From: Pseudisothecium myosuroides
Lineage: Eukaryota > Streptophyta > Bryopsida > Hypnales > Lembophyllaceae
Reading direction: 5' to 3'
Length of the DNA: 64,000 nt
Assembly (NCBI GenBank): GCA_951799445.1
Contig: OX637287.1
Span: 51,675,724-51,739,723 of the forward strand
Shown: positions 24,497 through 34,894 of the stretch, piece by piece
Position numbering within the stretch: position 1 is the stretch's first letter
Layout: each line of letters opens with the position of its first letter
Notes under the pieces: model-generated
Seen by the model: the letters and a program-made list of their open reading frames with translations, nothing else
Databases searched by the model: none
Told to the model about the DNA's origin: nothing
Position numbers and translations under genes: made by a program

Positions 24497-25325
24497 GTGG
24501 CTTCTATAATGCCAAAGGTGGAGTCATACGAAATAAGTCCACTATCAGGAAATCAAGAAGTCGAACTTGATACAACTTTTTTGAGAGCTATAGGTGAGCC
24601 AAGAACTCATCTGACTTTGGATGCGGAGTTCAATACTTTGATAGCTACCGCATTGATTGATTCAGGAGCCATAGGAATTTTTATGCATCTCCAATTCGCT
24701 CAAGACTGCAAGGCTATCCTACAACCTAAGGAGGTGCCACTGGAAGTTAGGGTAATAGATGGAAGCTAAGAGTGATAAGCTTAGGATTGATCATGCATGA
24801 GGCCATGGTTGAAATGTCCATTGGAGATCATCGGAAAATTTTGGTGGCGGATATCACAAATACAGGAAGGTATCCATGCATATTGGATACTACTTGGTTA
24901 AACCGCCATGATCCAACAATTCAATGGGCACAACGAAGGGTGTTGTTTGATTTGTCTTATTGCCAAAATGATTGCATACGAATGTCGATTGATGGCAATC
25001 AGGGTGAGAAGCGGCAAGAAAGTGAGCTATTAAGTGCCGACATCGTTACCAAATTTGCTAAGGGCGCTACAAGAAAGGCCAGTTCAATGGGATCCAAGCT
25101 TCTCAGCAAGCCAACCTCAAGAGAGCCAAGCGTTGGTGGTTCAGCCTCAACCAGTGAAGGGGGATGCAAAGTTAGTTCCAAATTAATTGCACCTCAATAT
25201 TTGTTTGTATCGAGGGCAGCTTTTCGACTGTCTGCAAAGGAAGCGGAAGTTTATGCTTTGGAAATTTCCGAGTGTATCGATGGAGTTCATAATACCGAAT
25301 TTAAGGGAGCAAACAGCCCTGCGAT
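24497..25325 (+). pseudogene. Chromovirus aspartic protease region
   Basis: ALIDSGAIGIFMHLQFAQ (about 24650-24703) carries the retropepsin D-S-G-A triad. A stop at 24767 and a frame change separate it from HEAMVEMSIGDHRKI and ILDTTWLNRHDPTIQW, the usual segment between protease and reverse transcriptase. The reading frame then runs into the inserted fold-back element at 25328. Confidence 0.75.
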
Positions 25326-25327
25326 CA

Positions 25328-25612
25328 CTAGAAGAAAACTGCGTTGTATTTGACAAAAACTGCGTTGTACTCAACAAAAAGTGTGGAACTGGTTTTGTTG
25401 AGGTCTCCCTTCATAACGCAAAATTTTGCATTCTAACACAAAATTCTGCATTTTACTTGTCAAATTCTATGTTGAAACGTTAGAATGCAAAATTTTGCAT
25501 TATGAAGGGAGAACTCAACAAAACCGACTCTACACTTTCTGTTGAGTACAACGTAGTTTTTGTCAATTAAAACGCAAATTTGGCAAGTAAAACGCAGTTT
25601 TCTTCTGGTGGG
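25328..25612. mobile_element. Fold-back MITE with CACTA-like ends, nested in the chromovirus
   Basis: CACTAGAAGAAAACTGCGTT at the left and AACGCAGTTTTCTTCTGGTG at the right are inverted copies. The body is self-complementary: GTACTCAACAAAAAGTGTGG pairs with a near-perfect inverse at about 25540, around a core with AAAATTTTGCATT. 285 bp. The CACTA..(T/G)GTG ends suggest the CACTA superfamily, but a 3-bp duplication is not evident. A truncated relative is at 11108-11392. Confidence 0.68.
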
Positions 25613-25639
25613 TGTATGATGATTTGAGAGGGGCCTTCA

Positions 25640-26500
25640 GCGAGGAGGTTCTAGTGAGTTACCTGTCCATAGAATGTGCAATATGTGGATTGAATTTAAA
25701 GAGGGAGAAGAGCCATGTAATACCGGCTTGAGGCCTATGTCACCGATAGAACTAGAAGAACTCTGTAAGTATCTTGAAGAGAATTTAGGAAAGGGTTGGA
25801 TTAAGAGATCCAAGTCCCCGGTTTCGGTGTCGATAGTGTTTGTCCGGAAGAAAGATGGCTCGATCCGGGTTTGTGTGGATTATAGGAACCTCAACAAGGT
25901 GACCGTACGGAATTGATATCCTTTACCTCTCATTCCCGAGCTCACGGACCGGTTGGTAGGGGCTACCATCTTTACGAAGTTGGATGTAAGACAAGCCTAT
26001 CACCATCTGTGCATGGCGTTAGGTCATGAATTTAAGACAGTTTTTAAGACCCGGTATGGCCTCTTCAAATATTTGGTGATGCTTTTTAGTTTAACTAATG
26101 CTCCAGCTCAATTTTAGTCCCGTATGCAAAGTATTTTTAGTGACCTATTGGACATCTCCGTGGTTATTTATTTGGATGACATACTCATTTTTTCGAAAGA
26201 TTTAAAAGAGCATCAATAAGTTGTGAGGGAGGTGCTACAACGGTTACAAAAGCATAAACTCTATGTCAAAGAATCTAAGTGTGAGTTTCATCGGGCCTTG
26301 GTGGAGTTCTTGGGGATGATTGTGTCAGCAAAAGGCTTGGAGATGTGTCACGATAAAGTGAAGACTATTGGCAAATGGCCTACTCCAATAAATATTAAAG
26401 AAATTCAGGCTTTCCTTGGATTTGAAATTTTTTATTGTCGGTTTATATGTGATTATTCGGGCATTGTAGGACCACCCACGAATTTAACATAAAAGGATTG
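25640..26500 (+). pseudogene. Chromovirus reverse transcriptase
   Basis: Motifs in order: SVSIVFVRKKDGSIRVCVDY then [50 protein letters not shown], and the catalytic [18 protein letters not shown] (YLDD about 26169-26180). Then LYVKESKCEF, FLGMIVSAKGL and AFLGF. In-frame stops follow VTVRN, APAQF and KEHQ, and W-to-stop changes occur. It copied the element RNA into DNA when intact. Confidence 0.9.
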
Positions 26501-26504
26501 CCCT

Positions 26505-27030
26505 TTTGAATGGACCCCACAAGTGGAGCTCTCCTTCAACAAACTCCAGTCCCAGTTCCTACGGGCGCCGCCACATCGGTGCTAGTCCACCTTAATTTTG
26601 ACAAACTATTTATTGTGAAAACAGATGCCTCTGATATCACCACGGGCAGAATTCTCTCACAGCCCAGGGAGGATGGCCACTTGCACCCTTGTGCATATTG
26701 GAGTTCCAAGATGTCTCCGGCCAAACAAAATTACGATATTTATGACAAAGAACTTTTAAGCATAGTCTTGGCATTTCAAGATTGGCGAGTTTACTCAGAG
26801 GGATCCTTGCACCCAATCAAAGTAATATCCAATCACAAGAGCCTGGAGTATTTCCTTACCACAAAGTAGTCGAATTGGCGACAAGCCAGGTGGTCTAAAT
26901 TCTTATCAATATTCGATTTTAATATCCAACATCGACCGGGCTCATTAAATGGGAGGGCAGACATTCTTCCCAAGAGAATAGATGTAACAAAAGGGAAAAG
27001 TGAAGAAAATTGATCACTTTTGCGACTAGT
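26505..27030 (+). pseudogene. Chromovirus RNase H
   Basis: After a frame change: FIVKTDASDITTGRILSQ (first catalytic Asp in TDAS), CAYWSSKMSPAKQNYDIYDK with ELLSIV (catalytic Glu), SNHKSLEYFLTTK (Asp of the usual D-H-K changed to N), stop, then SNWRQARWSKFLSIFDF and GRADILPKR. The sequence is interrupted at 27160 by element G3 before integrase resumes. Confidence 0.82.
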
Positions 27031-27154
27031 GGCACTCGAGTCATGTGAACCAGTTTAGAGTGATGCTTGTATTTTGGAGCATATAAAAATGTCCACAAAG
27101 GAAGATCCCACCTTGGAACCAATATTGTCCATTTTAGGAATAATCAAAATTGTA

Positions 27155-27936
27155 CTCCAGGGTGAATGCCAGAAACACTTGTACTATTTGTTGCCTTTTG
27201 TCACGCCCTAGTTTTTTATTTTTATTTTGGCCATAACTTTTGTGTTTTAGTTCTAAATGACTCAAAATTTATAGGGAAGCTACTCATAACCATTATACAC
27301 CTTTTCCAATTTTTCAAGATTTTTCAAAAATAATTTATTATTTTTAAACAGCCTCGATAATTTCTCACAATGGGTGATTAGGGGGGTTTTGCACTTTTTT
27401 AACCCAAAAAAACGAACTTTGAGCTGAAATTTGGAGAGAATTGTCTTTTAGTAGACTTATAGCTTTTGTCCAAATGAATTTAAAAAATACTTATTTTTAT
27501 GTGGTGTACAAGTTTACAAAGAGAGCTCCTTTCTGCATTTGTTTTCAAAGGTATGAAACATTATTTTGGTACAATTTTTGGTCAAAATCCATCACCAAAA
27601 AGTTTTCTCAAGTGGACAATTATTAGATTTTTTTTTTAAATCCTATTTTTTACAATTTAAAATGTCAAAAGTGGTATTTTCTTCACTAGAATTCTGGACA
27701 TAGAATTCACCCTAAAACTAGTGAAGAAAATACCACTTTTGACATTTTAATTTTTTTTAAATAGGATTTTTTTTAATGGTTAATATTTTAATAAAATTTT
27801 AATAGGATAATGGTTATGAGTAGCTTTTCTATAAATTTTAAGCCATTTGGAGCTAAAACACAAAAGTTATGGCAAAAAAAAATAAAAAACTAAGGTGTGA
27901 CAAAACGCTTTAAGTGTTTTTTGCATTTACCCTCTA
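27155..27936. mobile_element. GGGT..TGC(C)AGAAACAC element, copy G3, nested in the chromovirus
   Basis: Left GGGTGAATGCCAGAAACACT; right AAGTGTTTTTTGCATTTACC. Flanks CTCCA (27155-27159) and CTCTA (27932-27936) are a 5-bp duplication with one change. The ends fold back for over 100 bp (AAAACACAAAAGTTATGGC on both sides). A second hairpin, AAAATGTCAAAAGTGGTATT and its inverse (27657-27746), lies in the middle. No ORF. Confidence 0.72.
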
Positions 27937-29010
27937 ATGGATGTTCGCCGCCGACTTCAAGATTATACTTTTGATGATGAAATTCTTTGTTTTCATGATA
28001 TGATCAATGTACCAGATGATGAAGAGCTGCGGAGACAAATTTTATAATCCCGGCATGATGCTCCGACTATGGGACACCAGGGGCAAGCGAAAACCTTGGA
28101 ATTGGTGACGCAAACTATTTATTGGCCTACACTCCGCCGATATGTACACCGCTACGTTGATAGATGTGATCTTTGCCAACAGTCAAAACCTACACATCAC
28201 TCAAAGTATGGATTAATGCAACCAATTCTGGTCGCACATGCACCATGGAAACAAGTTTTCAATGACGTCATTGTCAAATTGCCAATTAGCCAAGGGTATG
28301 AATCCATCATGGTTGTAGTGGATAAGAACACTAAATTGGCACATTTTATTCCAACCAATGAGGCCATTGATTCTAATGGGACCGCTTCATTATACTTACA
28401 TCACATTTGGAAGCACCATGGATTACCGGACGAAGTGATATCAGACCGTGGCTCCGTATTTGTGTCAAAATTTACGAAAAGACTATGCGAGCTTCTTCAA
28501 ATACGACCAGCTCTAACAACAGTGTTTCATCCTCAAGCGGATGGCCAGACCGAGCATGTAAATCAGATACTAAGGTAGGTATCCCAAAACCTCCACTAAT
28601 TTCTATTGTGCCTAATTATTACTATTAGACTGTTCAAATTCTTATATATTCTTATTGGCAAGGGAAAGGAGGTTCCAACGCACTAAGAAACGCGACATTT
28701 GGATATTATATGCAAAAGTTATGAAGGAACAAAGTTTGGTTCTAAAAGCGTTTCTTTCACAAAGGTACATAACTGATTTTGGAGATGTACTCATGTACAC
28801 ATACTGAAGATGGAGTTTTAAGGTCAGTGGTGCATTTAGGATGCCTACCTTAGAACAATTTCTAAGGATGTTCACCACAAAACGTCAGGATGACTAGGCC
28901 GATCTCCTTCCAATTGTTGAGTTTGCTCACAATAACGCTTGTCATAGTGCTAAGGGATTTTCCCCGTTTTATGCCACTTATGGATATCACCCAGCATTAT
29001 CGTTTACCAC
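27937..29010 (+). pseudogene. Chromovirus integrase core, split by a MITE
   Basis: The zinc-binding HHCC part is visible (MGHQGQAKTLELV, RCDLCQQSKPTHH). The core has NDVIVKLPISQGYESIMVVV, VISDRGSVFVSKF (second Asp) and HPQADGQTEHVNQ (Glu). A stop precedes SRHDAPTMG. After HVNQIL the frame is cut by the element 28573-28850 and resumes with EQFLRMFTTKRQDD, stop, then VEFAHNNACHSAKGFSPFYA. Removing the MITE and one TA restores continuity. Confidence 0.88.
28571..28852. mobile_element. TA-flanked AGGTAG MITE, nested in integrase
   Basis: AGGTAGGTATCC at 28573 and GGATGCCTACCT ending at 28850 are inverted ends, flanked by TA on both sides. The interrupted protein reading frame proves the exact target: ..ATACTAGAAC.. 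. 278 bp, no ORF. It shares its terminus with elements at 42998-43373 and 51294-51495 and a solo end at 60916. Confidence 0.8.
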
Positions 29011-29039
29011 ACCTACGACGTCAAAAGTTCTAGCAGCGA

Positions 29040-29620
29040 AGGATCGAATTCAAAATTTGCAACAAGTTCATGAAGAAATAAAAACAATGGTCAAGATTGT
29101 AGGAGAACAGGCCAAGCGGAATTATAACCGCGGAGTAACACGCCAACCAACATTTCAAGTGGGTGACAAGGTCCTCTTGCGGCGTGACAATATTGCAACC
29201 ATCGAGCCATCTCGGAAATTGACTTCTAAATTTTTGGGGCCCTTCTAAGTGGTATCTAAAATTTCAGAAGTAGTTTATCGATTAAAGCTTCCAAAGATAC
29301 TCCATATTCATGACGTCTTTCACATCTCTTATCTCAAAAAGTACCGTCAAGACACCATTGTAGGACAATGCCAGACACCACCCCCACCTATTGTCACCCC
29401 GGAAGGCAACATTAAATGGAAGGTCCATGAGGTATTGGATTCAAGGTTTTTTGGCCGTTGGAAGAAACTCCATTATTTGGTTTCCTAGGAGGAATATGGG
29501 CCCAAACAACATTCATGGGAGCCAACCATGAACTTGGAAAATGCACCAGATGCAGTCAAAGACTTCCACCAGCTTCACCCCAATGCTACAAGATCGACTT
29601 ATCAACGAGGCTTACATCAA
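29040..29620 (+). pseudogene. Chromovirus integrase C-terminus with chromodomain
   Basis: QPTFQVGDKVLLRRDN and FLGPF, stop, VVSKISEVVYRLKLP, HIHDVFHISYLKKY are the GPY/F region. Then KWKVHEVLDSRFFGRWKKLH, YLVS, stop (conserved W as TAG), EEYGPKQHSWEPTMNLENAP is a chromodomain, which in chromoviruses reads histone marks and directs insertion. Confidence 0.85.
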
Positions 29621-29632
29621 AAGGGGGGGTAA
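29618..29632 (+). other. Polypurine tract of the chromovirus
   Basis: AAAAGGGGGGGTAA sits directly before the 3' LTR start, the standard site for plus-strand DNA priming. Confidence 0.8.
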
Positions 29633-30193
29633 TGTTACAAAGTCCCTCGTAATAGCTGGACTCTCTGCGGTTTGGATAGTTACGGTAAGCAACCGCTCCA
29701 TCTTCTACTTAAAAGCCATAGGAAGGGGCTTGTCCCTCACACGCTATTTTGTAATGCAAAGTTAAAGCTTCATTATTAGTTGCCAAACCTGTAGCATTGT
29801 CTGATTAATATTAGCTCTTGCGTCATCGGTATTGTCACAGGAGTCAGTGACTCCAGTCATCCTAGAATCCCGATTCCCTAGTTGTCTCAGAACTCGATTT
29901 CCCGTTCAGTAATCGAAACCCAGTCAGTCCAGAAGTCCAGACCCCATCTTGGGATCAGCTGCATAACTAATTTTATGTTAACTTACTCCCGATTGGCAAC
30001 ACTGAGCGTCCAACAAATCGAGACTAATCTGAACAGCAACAAAACATCAAGTTGTAGTATTGATGGAACCTGACTCGTTCGAATTTACAGACATACGGTG
30101 GCTTGTAATTGTGACAGTTTGAGAGATCTAGAGTGACTGAAAACTGAGCGTCGACTTGAATCTTTGGTCTCCCAAAATTGCGGAGATCTAATA
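29633..30193 (+). repeat. 3' LTR of the chromovirus
   Basis: 561 bp, TGTTACAAAG to TCTAATA, followed by GGTGC, the partner of GGTGT before the 5' LTR. It lacks a 4-bp TGAG present in the 5' copy and has a 2-bp insertion (AG) near 29937. About 68 differences were counted by hand, most of them transitions. Confidence 0.92.
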
Positions 30194-30638
30194 GGTGCCT
30201 AAATCAAAAGTTATGTTGCCTTTAATTTTTGGGGTAGCTTGGGCAATTTTAGGTAGCATGTGCAAAACTCCTCCTATAACTTTGAAATTTGACAGATATA
30301 TAACTTGTATGATACAAAATGAAAATGTCAAAAAAATAACCATGTGCAGTGTAAAAAGTTTACTCTTGAAGGGGTTAAAGTTTGTTGGCCTTGTGGGGCA
30401 AGGTTTAAAAAAAGTTTTTTCTCCTAACTTCAAGTATTATAATCTTTCAATCCATGTGGTCAAAGTTCTTGAAATTTTTTCTTCACATTCCCAAAGAAAT
30501 CTAGTACATATTTGCATAGCTGAATTCTGAAAAAAAATCTATTTTTTTTTTCATTTTTTTCTTGTTGCCCTATAAAGTAGCAATTTTTGACTATTTTTGC
30601 TCAAAATGCACCTTCAGTTAGTCCTTAAGGTGGGTTAA

Positions 30639-30893
30639 CTCTTGAATTCTCCTTTGCAATCTTGCACATTTTCGCTTCCATCTCAGTTGTAAGTACATAT
30701 CATTCACTTCAATATATTCCACCAAATTGGTCATAAAGGAAGCTTGTCTTATGAAAATTCAACTATTGTTTGGGCGGAAGGAGAAGCTATTCAGACCACT
30801 GCAGACATTGCCTTCAAATTCTCATCCACGTTCACGTTGCCTTGTAGTTGTCTCTTTCAGCCACTCTCTCATGATGTACAGTACAACAGGGTA
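30639..30893. repeat. Spacer with a copy of the small-ORF 5' flank
   Basis: CATCCACGTTCACGTT and AGCCACTCTCTCATGATGTA (about 30821-30880) match CATCCACGTTCATGTT and CGCCACTCTCTCATATATGATGTA at 14159-14241, upstream of the 75-codon ORF. The rest shows no gene. Confidence 0.45.
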
Positions 30894-31466
30894 CAGTTCA
30901 TTTACGAATTTCCAATCAGTTTTCACTAGATAGTTCAGCAACTTCAGGAAATTCTAGCATACTCAAAAATGAACTGATTATGGAACCACAAATTGCGTTA
31001 GAATTGCAATGAAGTGCACTTCAACTTCAGAACAAGTGAAAAAGGAATAATTTCAAATCATACAACAATTTAAATTTCTTTTATACACTATCAAATCCTT
31101 TGGAAGATAGTCAAAGTTTTTTTGCAATGGATGAAGAACAAGCAAGAAATCATATAAGCAATTCAAGTGGAATTAAATCAAGTATCTCTAAAGCAATTGT
31201 GAAGGTTCATTTCTTATATGTAACATTGAATACAAGTTGTAATTTTCACAAATGTTGGCAACACTAGATAGTACGTAGTGTATAGAAAAGATCAAACTCT
31301 TTGTATGATTTTCAATTACATATGTGTGTTTGTAATGATGATAAAGTAGACTTCAATGTGATTCCAACGCAATTCAAAATTCAAAATTCCATTCAATTTT
31401 GAGCATACACGGGCCTCCCAAAATTGACCTAATCTCAGTAGGATGCAAAAATTCGTAAATGAACCA
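30892..31466 (+). mobile_element. TA-flanked CAGT-end element, copy C1
   Basis: It starts TA then CAGTTCATTTACGAATTT, and ends AAATTCGTAAATGAAC. About 85% identical by eye and colinear with 49542-50151: TTTTCACTAGA(T/A)AGTTCA, CATACAACAATTT, GGAAGATAGTCAAA, GTTGGCAACACTAGATAGTA, CACGGGCCTCCCAAA. Its right end abuts the GAAGAA-end element at 31467, so the final CTG-TA is lost. Confidence 0.65.
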
Positions 31467-31911
31467 TTAGAAGAAAAATGGGCCCTCGGGAGGACTCCTT
31501 CCCTTTGCAAAGGGGCTATGAGTTCCCTGCAATGGAACTCACAGTCCCTTTGGGGGACAATGGCCACTATTCATCATCAATGATGAATAGTGGCCACAAT
31601 AAAAAATATTAAAAAAATATTACAAAATATTAAAATATTAAAATATTAAAAAATATTAAAAAATTAAAAAAATATAATAAAAAAATATTAAAAAGTATTA
31701 AAATAATATTAAAAATAGTAAAATAATAATAAAAATAATAGTAAAATGCTGATTCAGGCTGACGAGGAAAATTTCGGCCACAGCAGATTTCAGAATTCTG
31801 AAATTATGTATTTATTTTAATATTAATATTTTTTTAATATTTTTTAAATTATTTTATTGCACTGTCCCGCCAGTTTGCTGTCCTGAACAGGCCCCCGTTC
31901 GCTGGCCTAAA

Positions 31912-31947
<36 letters not shown>

Positions 31948-32028
31948 CAAATTTTTTTTTTCTGTTTATCCGGATAGCGTTCCCTGCTGTCCGGGAACTC
32001 ACAGACCTCCCGAGGGTCCATTTTTCTT
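31467..32028 (-). mobile_element. TA-flanked GAAGAA-end element, copy 2
   Basis: GAAGAAAAATGGGCCCTCGG at the left and GGGTCCATTTTTCTTC at the right, TA on both sides. Internal order is the exact reverse complement of the copy at 7452-8084: AAGGGGCTATGAGTTCC, TTCATCATCAATGATGAATA, GCTGACGAGGAAAATTTCGG, CAGTTTGCTGTCC, GGCCCCCGTTCGCTGG. A T-run (31917-31947) replaces the (AT)n of copy 1. Confidence 0.7.
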
Positions 32029-32578
32029 CTAATGTGTGGAAAGAAGTGGAATATGATTCAAAATACTAAATTGCTAATAATTTAGTTACAAAATTGAAAA
32101 ATGCCAATCCAAATGGTTGTAATGCTGTAGCGAACAATCTTAATCCAACCCAATGCTTTTAATTACATAAATACTAAAAATTGAGTAAAAAAAAGGATTT
32201 CAAAGTTTATTTTGGTGTAGAGATTCCGCAACTACTCGCAAACAAACTAATAACTTTCATCTCATCTACCAAAATGGAATGATTCAAAGCTTTCCATGTA
32301 CATATAAATCTAGAAAACCAATTTCAAATTTTTATTTTTTTAAAAAGTGATTTTTTCTGAGCAACTCAAGCTGCCGGAAGTTCAAACAAAATCACATATC
32401 ATCCAATAACTTTTTAACCATGTGGTCAAAAGTTATGAAAATTGTTGGACCTTAAAGCTACTCCTCGGATACATGTTGAGTGAAAATTTTAACAAAAATA
32501 AATAAAAACTTCGTTCGTAGTGAGCTGCCCAAAATTGCTATGTTGCCAAAAAATGCTATTTGGCCCTTTAGGGATTAA
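32029..32578 (-). mobile_element. TTAA element copy D3, truncated
   Basis: The reverse complement of D1 from its left end: TTAA (32575-32578), CCCTAAAGGGCCAAATAGC, CAACATAGCAATTTTGGGCA, and CATAACTTTTGACCACATGG. It ends at the junction with the GAAGAA-end element at about 32028, lacking its other terminus. Confidence 0.62.
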
Positions 32579-32759
32579 ATTAAAAAAAGATGATAATATA
32601 AATAAATTTGTATTTGAGAAGAAAGAAAGTTTTAAATTCAATTCATAAATCAGTTTAGTATTCTCTAAATAAGTAAATAAAACTTTAACATGATTAAAAA
32701 TATGAAAATTAAATATTCTAAACAATATTCAATGCACTGTATATATTTCAATGTAATGA

Positions 32760-33704
32760 TTAACCCCTAAAGGCCCAAGGCCTTTTTTTTTTGCCAAAAA
32801 ACACTCAAAACTGCCATTTCTATAGGAAGGAGTAAAAAAATTTGAAAAATGTTTTTATTGCACATCTAACCGTAGGATCTTATACCTAACTGGTATGAGA
32901 ATGTGTGGAAAAAATTTCAGAATTTTTGACCGCTCAGATTGCAAGATATCTGCGTTTAAAGTGGAAAAAACAAGTATTTCAGCACATTGCGGGACTAGAT
33001 TTTTTGGCTTTAAACATTTTTAACTTAAAATTTTTGCACTACAGAGTTTTGTGCTTCAAATCTTTGTAGTGGAGAATTGAGTTGAGAGTCTAGGGAAAAA
33101 AAAAATATTCAAAAAAACTTAATTATCATTCCTAAAAAATTTATTAAGTAGAAGTAGGTACGAGATGGAAGGAAAATCTAAAACATTAATATATTTTAGA
33201 TGGAATTAAAATACACTAATCCCAATGGTGAGATTGTTCTAGCAAGTAAACTAAACCACAAGATTTTTTATTTTTTTTTAAATTGAAAAAATAGCATTTA
33301 GAAATTAATCCTACAAGTTATTTTTTTCAAGAAGATGCTCTAACTGCCCGAAAAACAAGAATGTCCATAACTTTCTCATAACAAATCCAAATGAAATGAA
33401 TCAAAGCTTTCTAGATAGACAAAAATATAATCTACAAGAAAAAAAATACTAAAAAAAAGAAATCAAATTTTTGCCAAATTTTTTTTGCTGCCCAGACTGC
33501 CCAGTTACGAAAAAAAGTAACATATTTGGCCATAACTTTTGACTCCTATTTCCAAATGTCCTGAAATTTAGTGCATATAAAAGATATTCCTCGCGTCCAC
33601 CTTCTATTAAAATTTCAGCTTAAAATATGAAAATCTCTAGTCACACGGACCTGCCCAAAATTACTATACGGCCAAAAAACGCATGCCGGTCCTTTAGGGG
33701 TTAA
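32760..33704 (+). mobile_element. TTAA element copy D4
   Basis: TTAA then CCCCTAAAGGCCCAAGGCC at the left; GGTCCTTTAGGGG then TTAA (33701-33704) at the right. The body is 937 bp, nearly the length of D1 (933), although the two interiors are strongly diverged. Shared features include CTGCCCAAAATTACTAT, GGCCATAACTTTTGACTCC, and TTGACCGCTCAGATTGCAAG. No ORF. Confidence 0.7.
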
Positions 33705-33709
33705 TGTTC

Positions 33710-34120
33710 TTTTTATTATTATTATTATTGTTATTGTTATTGGTGCATCACATGATTCATGATTCTCGTGAGATTTTGCAAGCACCACATTCTTCACTCA
33801 GATTTTGCAGAAACATTTTATTTCGTAAGCCCTGATGACGAACGACCTCACAAAATGGAACAATAATCAAAATCCTCGAAGTCATTTGATGTGATGAGCT
33901 AAATAATTTGGGCTGCTTATCACAGTCATAGGCAGTTCTCTTGCAATGAAAAACCTCCACCAATTGCAATGAGAATAGCCAGATTGATAGTGATTATCGC
34001 ACTTATAGACAGTTGTCTTGCAATGGAAATCATTCACACTGTTCATCAACTTAAAAAAATTTGTCCTACTTTGTCCTATCTGAGAGTGAGACCCCACGGG
34101 GGCCTGCCGGGACCTACTCT
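33710..34120. repeat. (ATT)n run and about 82-bp tandem duplication
   Basis: TTATTATTATTATTATTGTT at 33712, then two related segments, CATAGGCAGTTCTCTTGCAA (about 33927) and TATAGACAGTTGTCTTGCAA (about 34003). TTTGTCCTACTTTGTCCTAT at about 34060 recurs at about 37724, in both cases after CACT(G/A)TTCATCA, which marks a dispersed repeat of unknown type. Confidence 0.5.
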
Positions 34121-34135
34121 AAGATAAAAAAGCAA

Positions 34136-34216
34136 AAAGAGGGGGAGGGGGAGGGAAAAAAGGAAAAAGGAGGGGGAAGAGGCAAAAAGGAAAAAAGGGA
34201 GGAAAAAAAAGAATGG
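34136..34216 (+). repeat. Polypurine tract with G-runs
   Basis: About 80 nt almost wholly of A and G, including GAGGGGGAGGGGGAGGG and later GGAGGGGG. Four or more G-runs separated by one to a few bases could form a G-quadruplex, and the mirror-like purine run could form triplex DNA. No gene overlaps. Confidence 0.7.
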
Positions 34217-34894
34217 AGTTTTTAAATAAACTAAAAATAAAACTTTAACATCAATACCTCAAAGAAGAGAATTTAACCTCTTGATTCATCATTCAAGAAT
34301 GTAGAGGCTTTGCACCTTTTATTTACTGATGTATGCAAAGTAAAAGTTGAATAAAAATAAAAATACAATGTTAACATTTGTTTCAGTTTGTTTTGTATGT
34401 AACGCTGAGATATCCCCGGCTGTATGTTCACCGGTCATTTTCTTTATACCATTGGGAGCTTGACTCAACGAGGGTTGTACTAAAGTTGTATAATTGCTTT
34501 TGGACGTATGATGGATTTTTGAACAATTTTTAAGAACAATTCAATTTTTGAAATTGAATTAATTTATAAAAAATGGTGTATAGGAGTTTTTGATGTCATT
34601 CTTGGCATCGCCAAAAAGCTCTCAATGAGTAGAAATGCACCAAAGTTGTTTTGCACTTTTGGTTCTTAAGTGTGAAAGTTATGTTTTTTCAATTGAATTT
34701 TGTTTTTATAAATTAAATTAAATTAAATTATGGATAAATTATTCTAAAATTTTAAAATTTAAATAATATACAGGTAAACCATAGAAAACACTTGTACAAG
34801 TGCACAATGCCACACAAGTTGTTTATAAGTTGAATTTAAAAAAATTACACTACTCTTAAATTAAAAAAAGATAATAATAAAAATAACTTTGTAT

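Larger units (their letters stand above)
22609..30193 (+). mobile_element. Ty3/gypsy chromovirus LTR retrotransposon, degenerate
   Basis: LTRs 22609-23171 and 29633-30193; flanking duplication GGTGT/GGTGC. Order: Gag, protease, reverse transcriptase, RNase H, integrase with C-terminal chromodomain, the chromovirus layout. It carries many in-frame stops and frame changes. Three later insertions interrupt it (25328-25612, 27160-27931, 28573-28850). A polypurine tract (AAAAGGGGGGG) abuts the 3' LTR. I could not recognise the tRNA primer site after 23171. LTR mismatch is about 12% by hand, mostly C/T and G/A, as expected from decay of methylated cytosines. Confidence 0.93.
22452..30638. mobile_element. 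TTAA element split by the chromovirus
   Basis: The left end CCCCTAAAGGACTAAGT (22456; the TTAA has become ACAA) matches the inverted right end CCCACCTTAAGGACTAACT whose TTAA is 30635-30638. Removing the chromovirus and one GGTG(T/C) copy joins 22608 to 30199 into about 590 bp. The joined text resembles the TTAA family (TCAAAAGTTATG, CTTTCAATCCATGTGGTCAAA). Confidence 0.55.
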
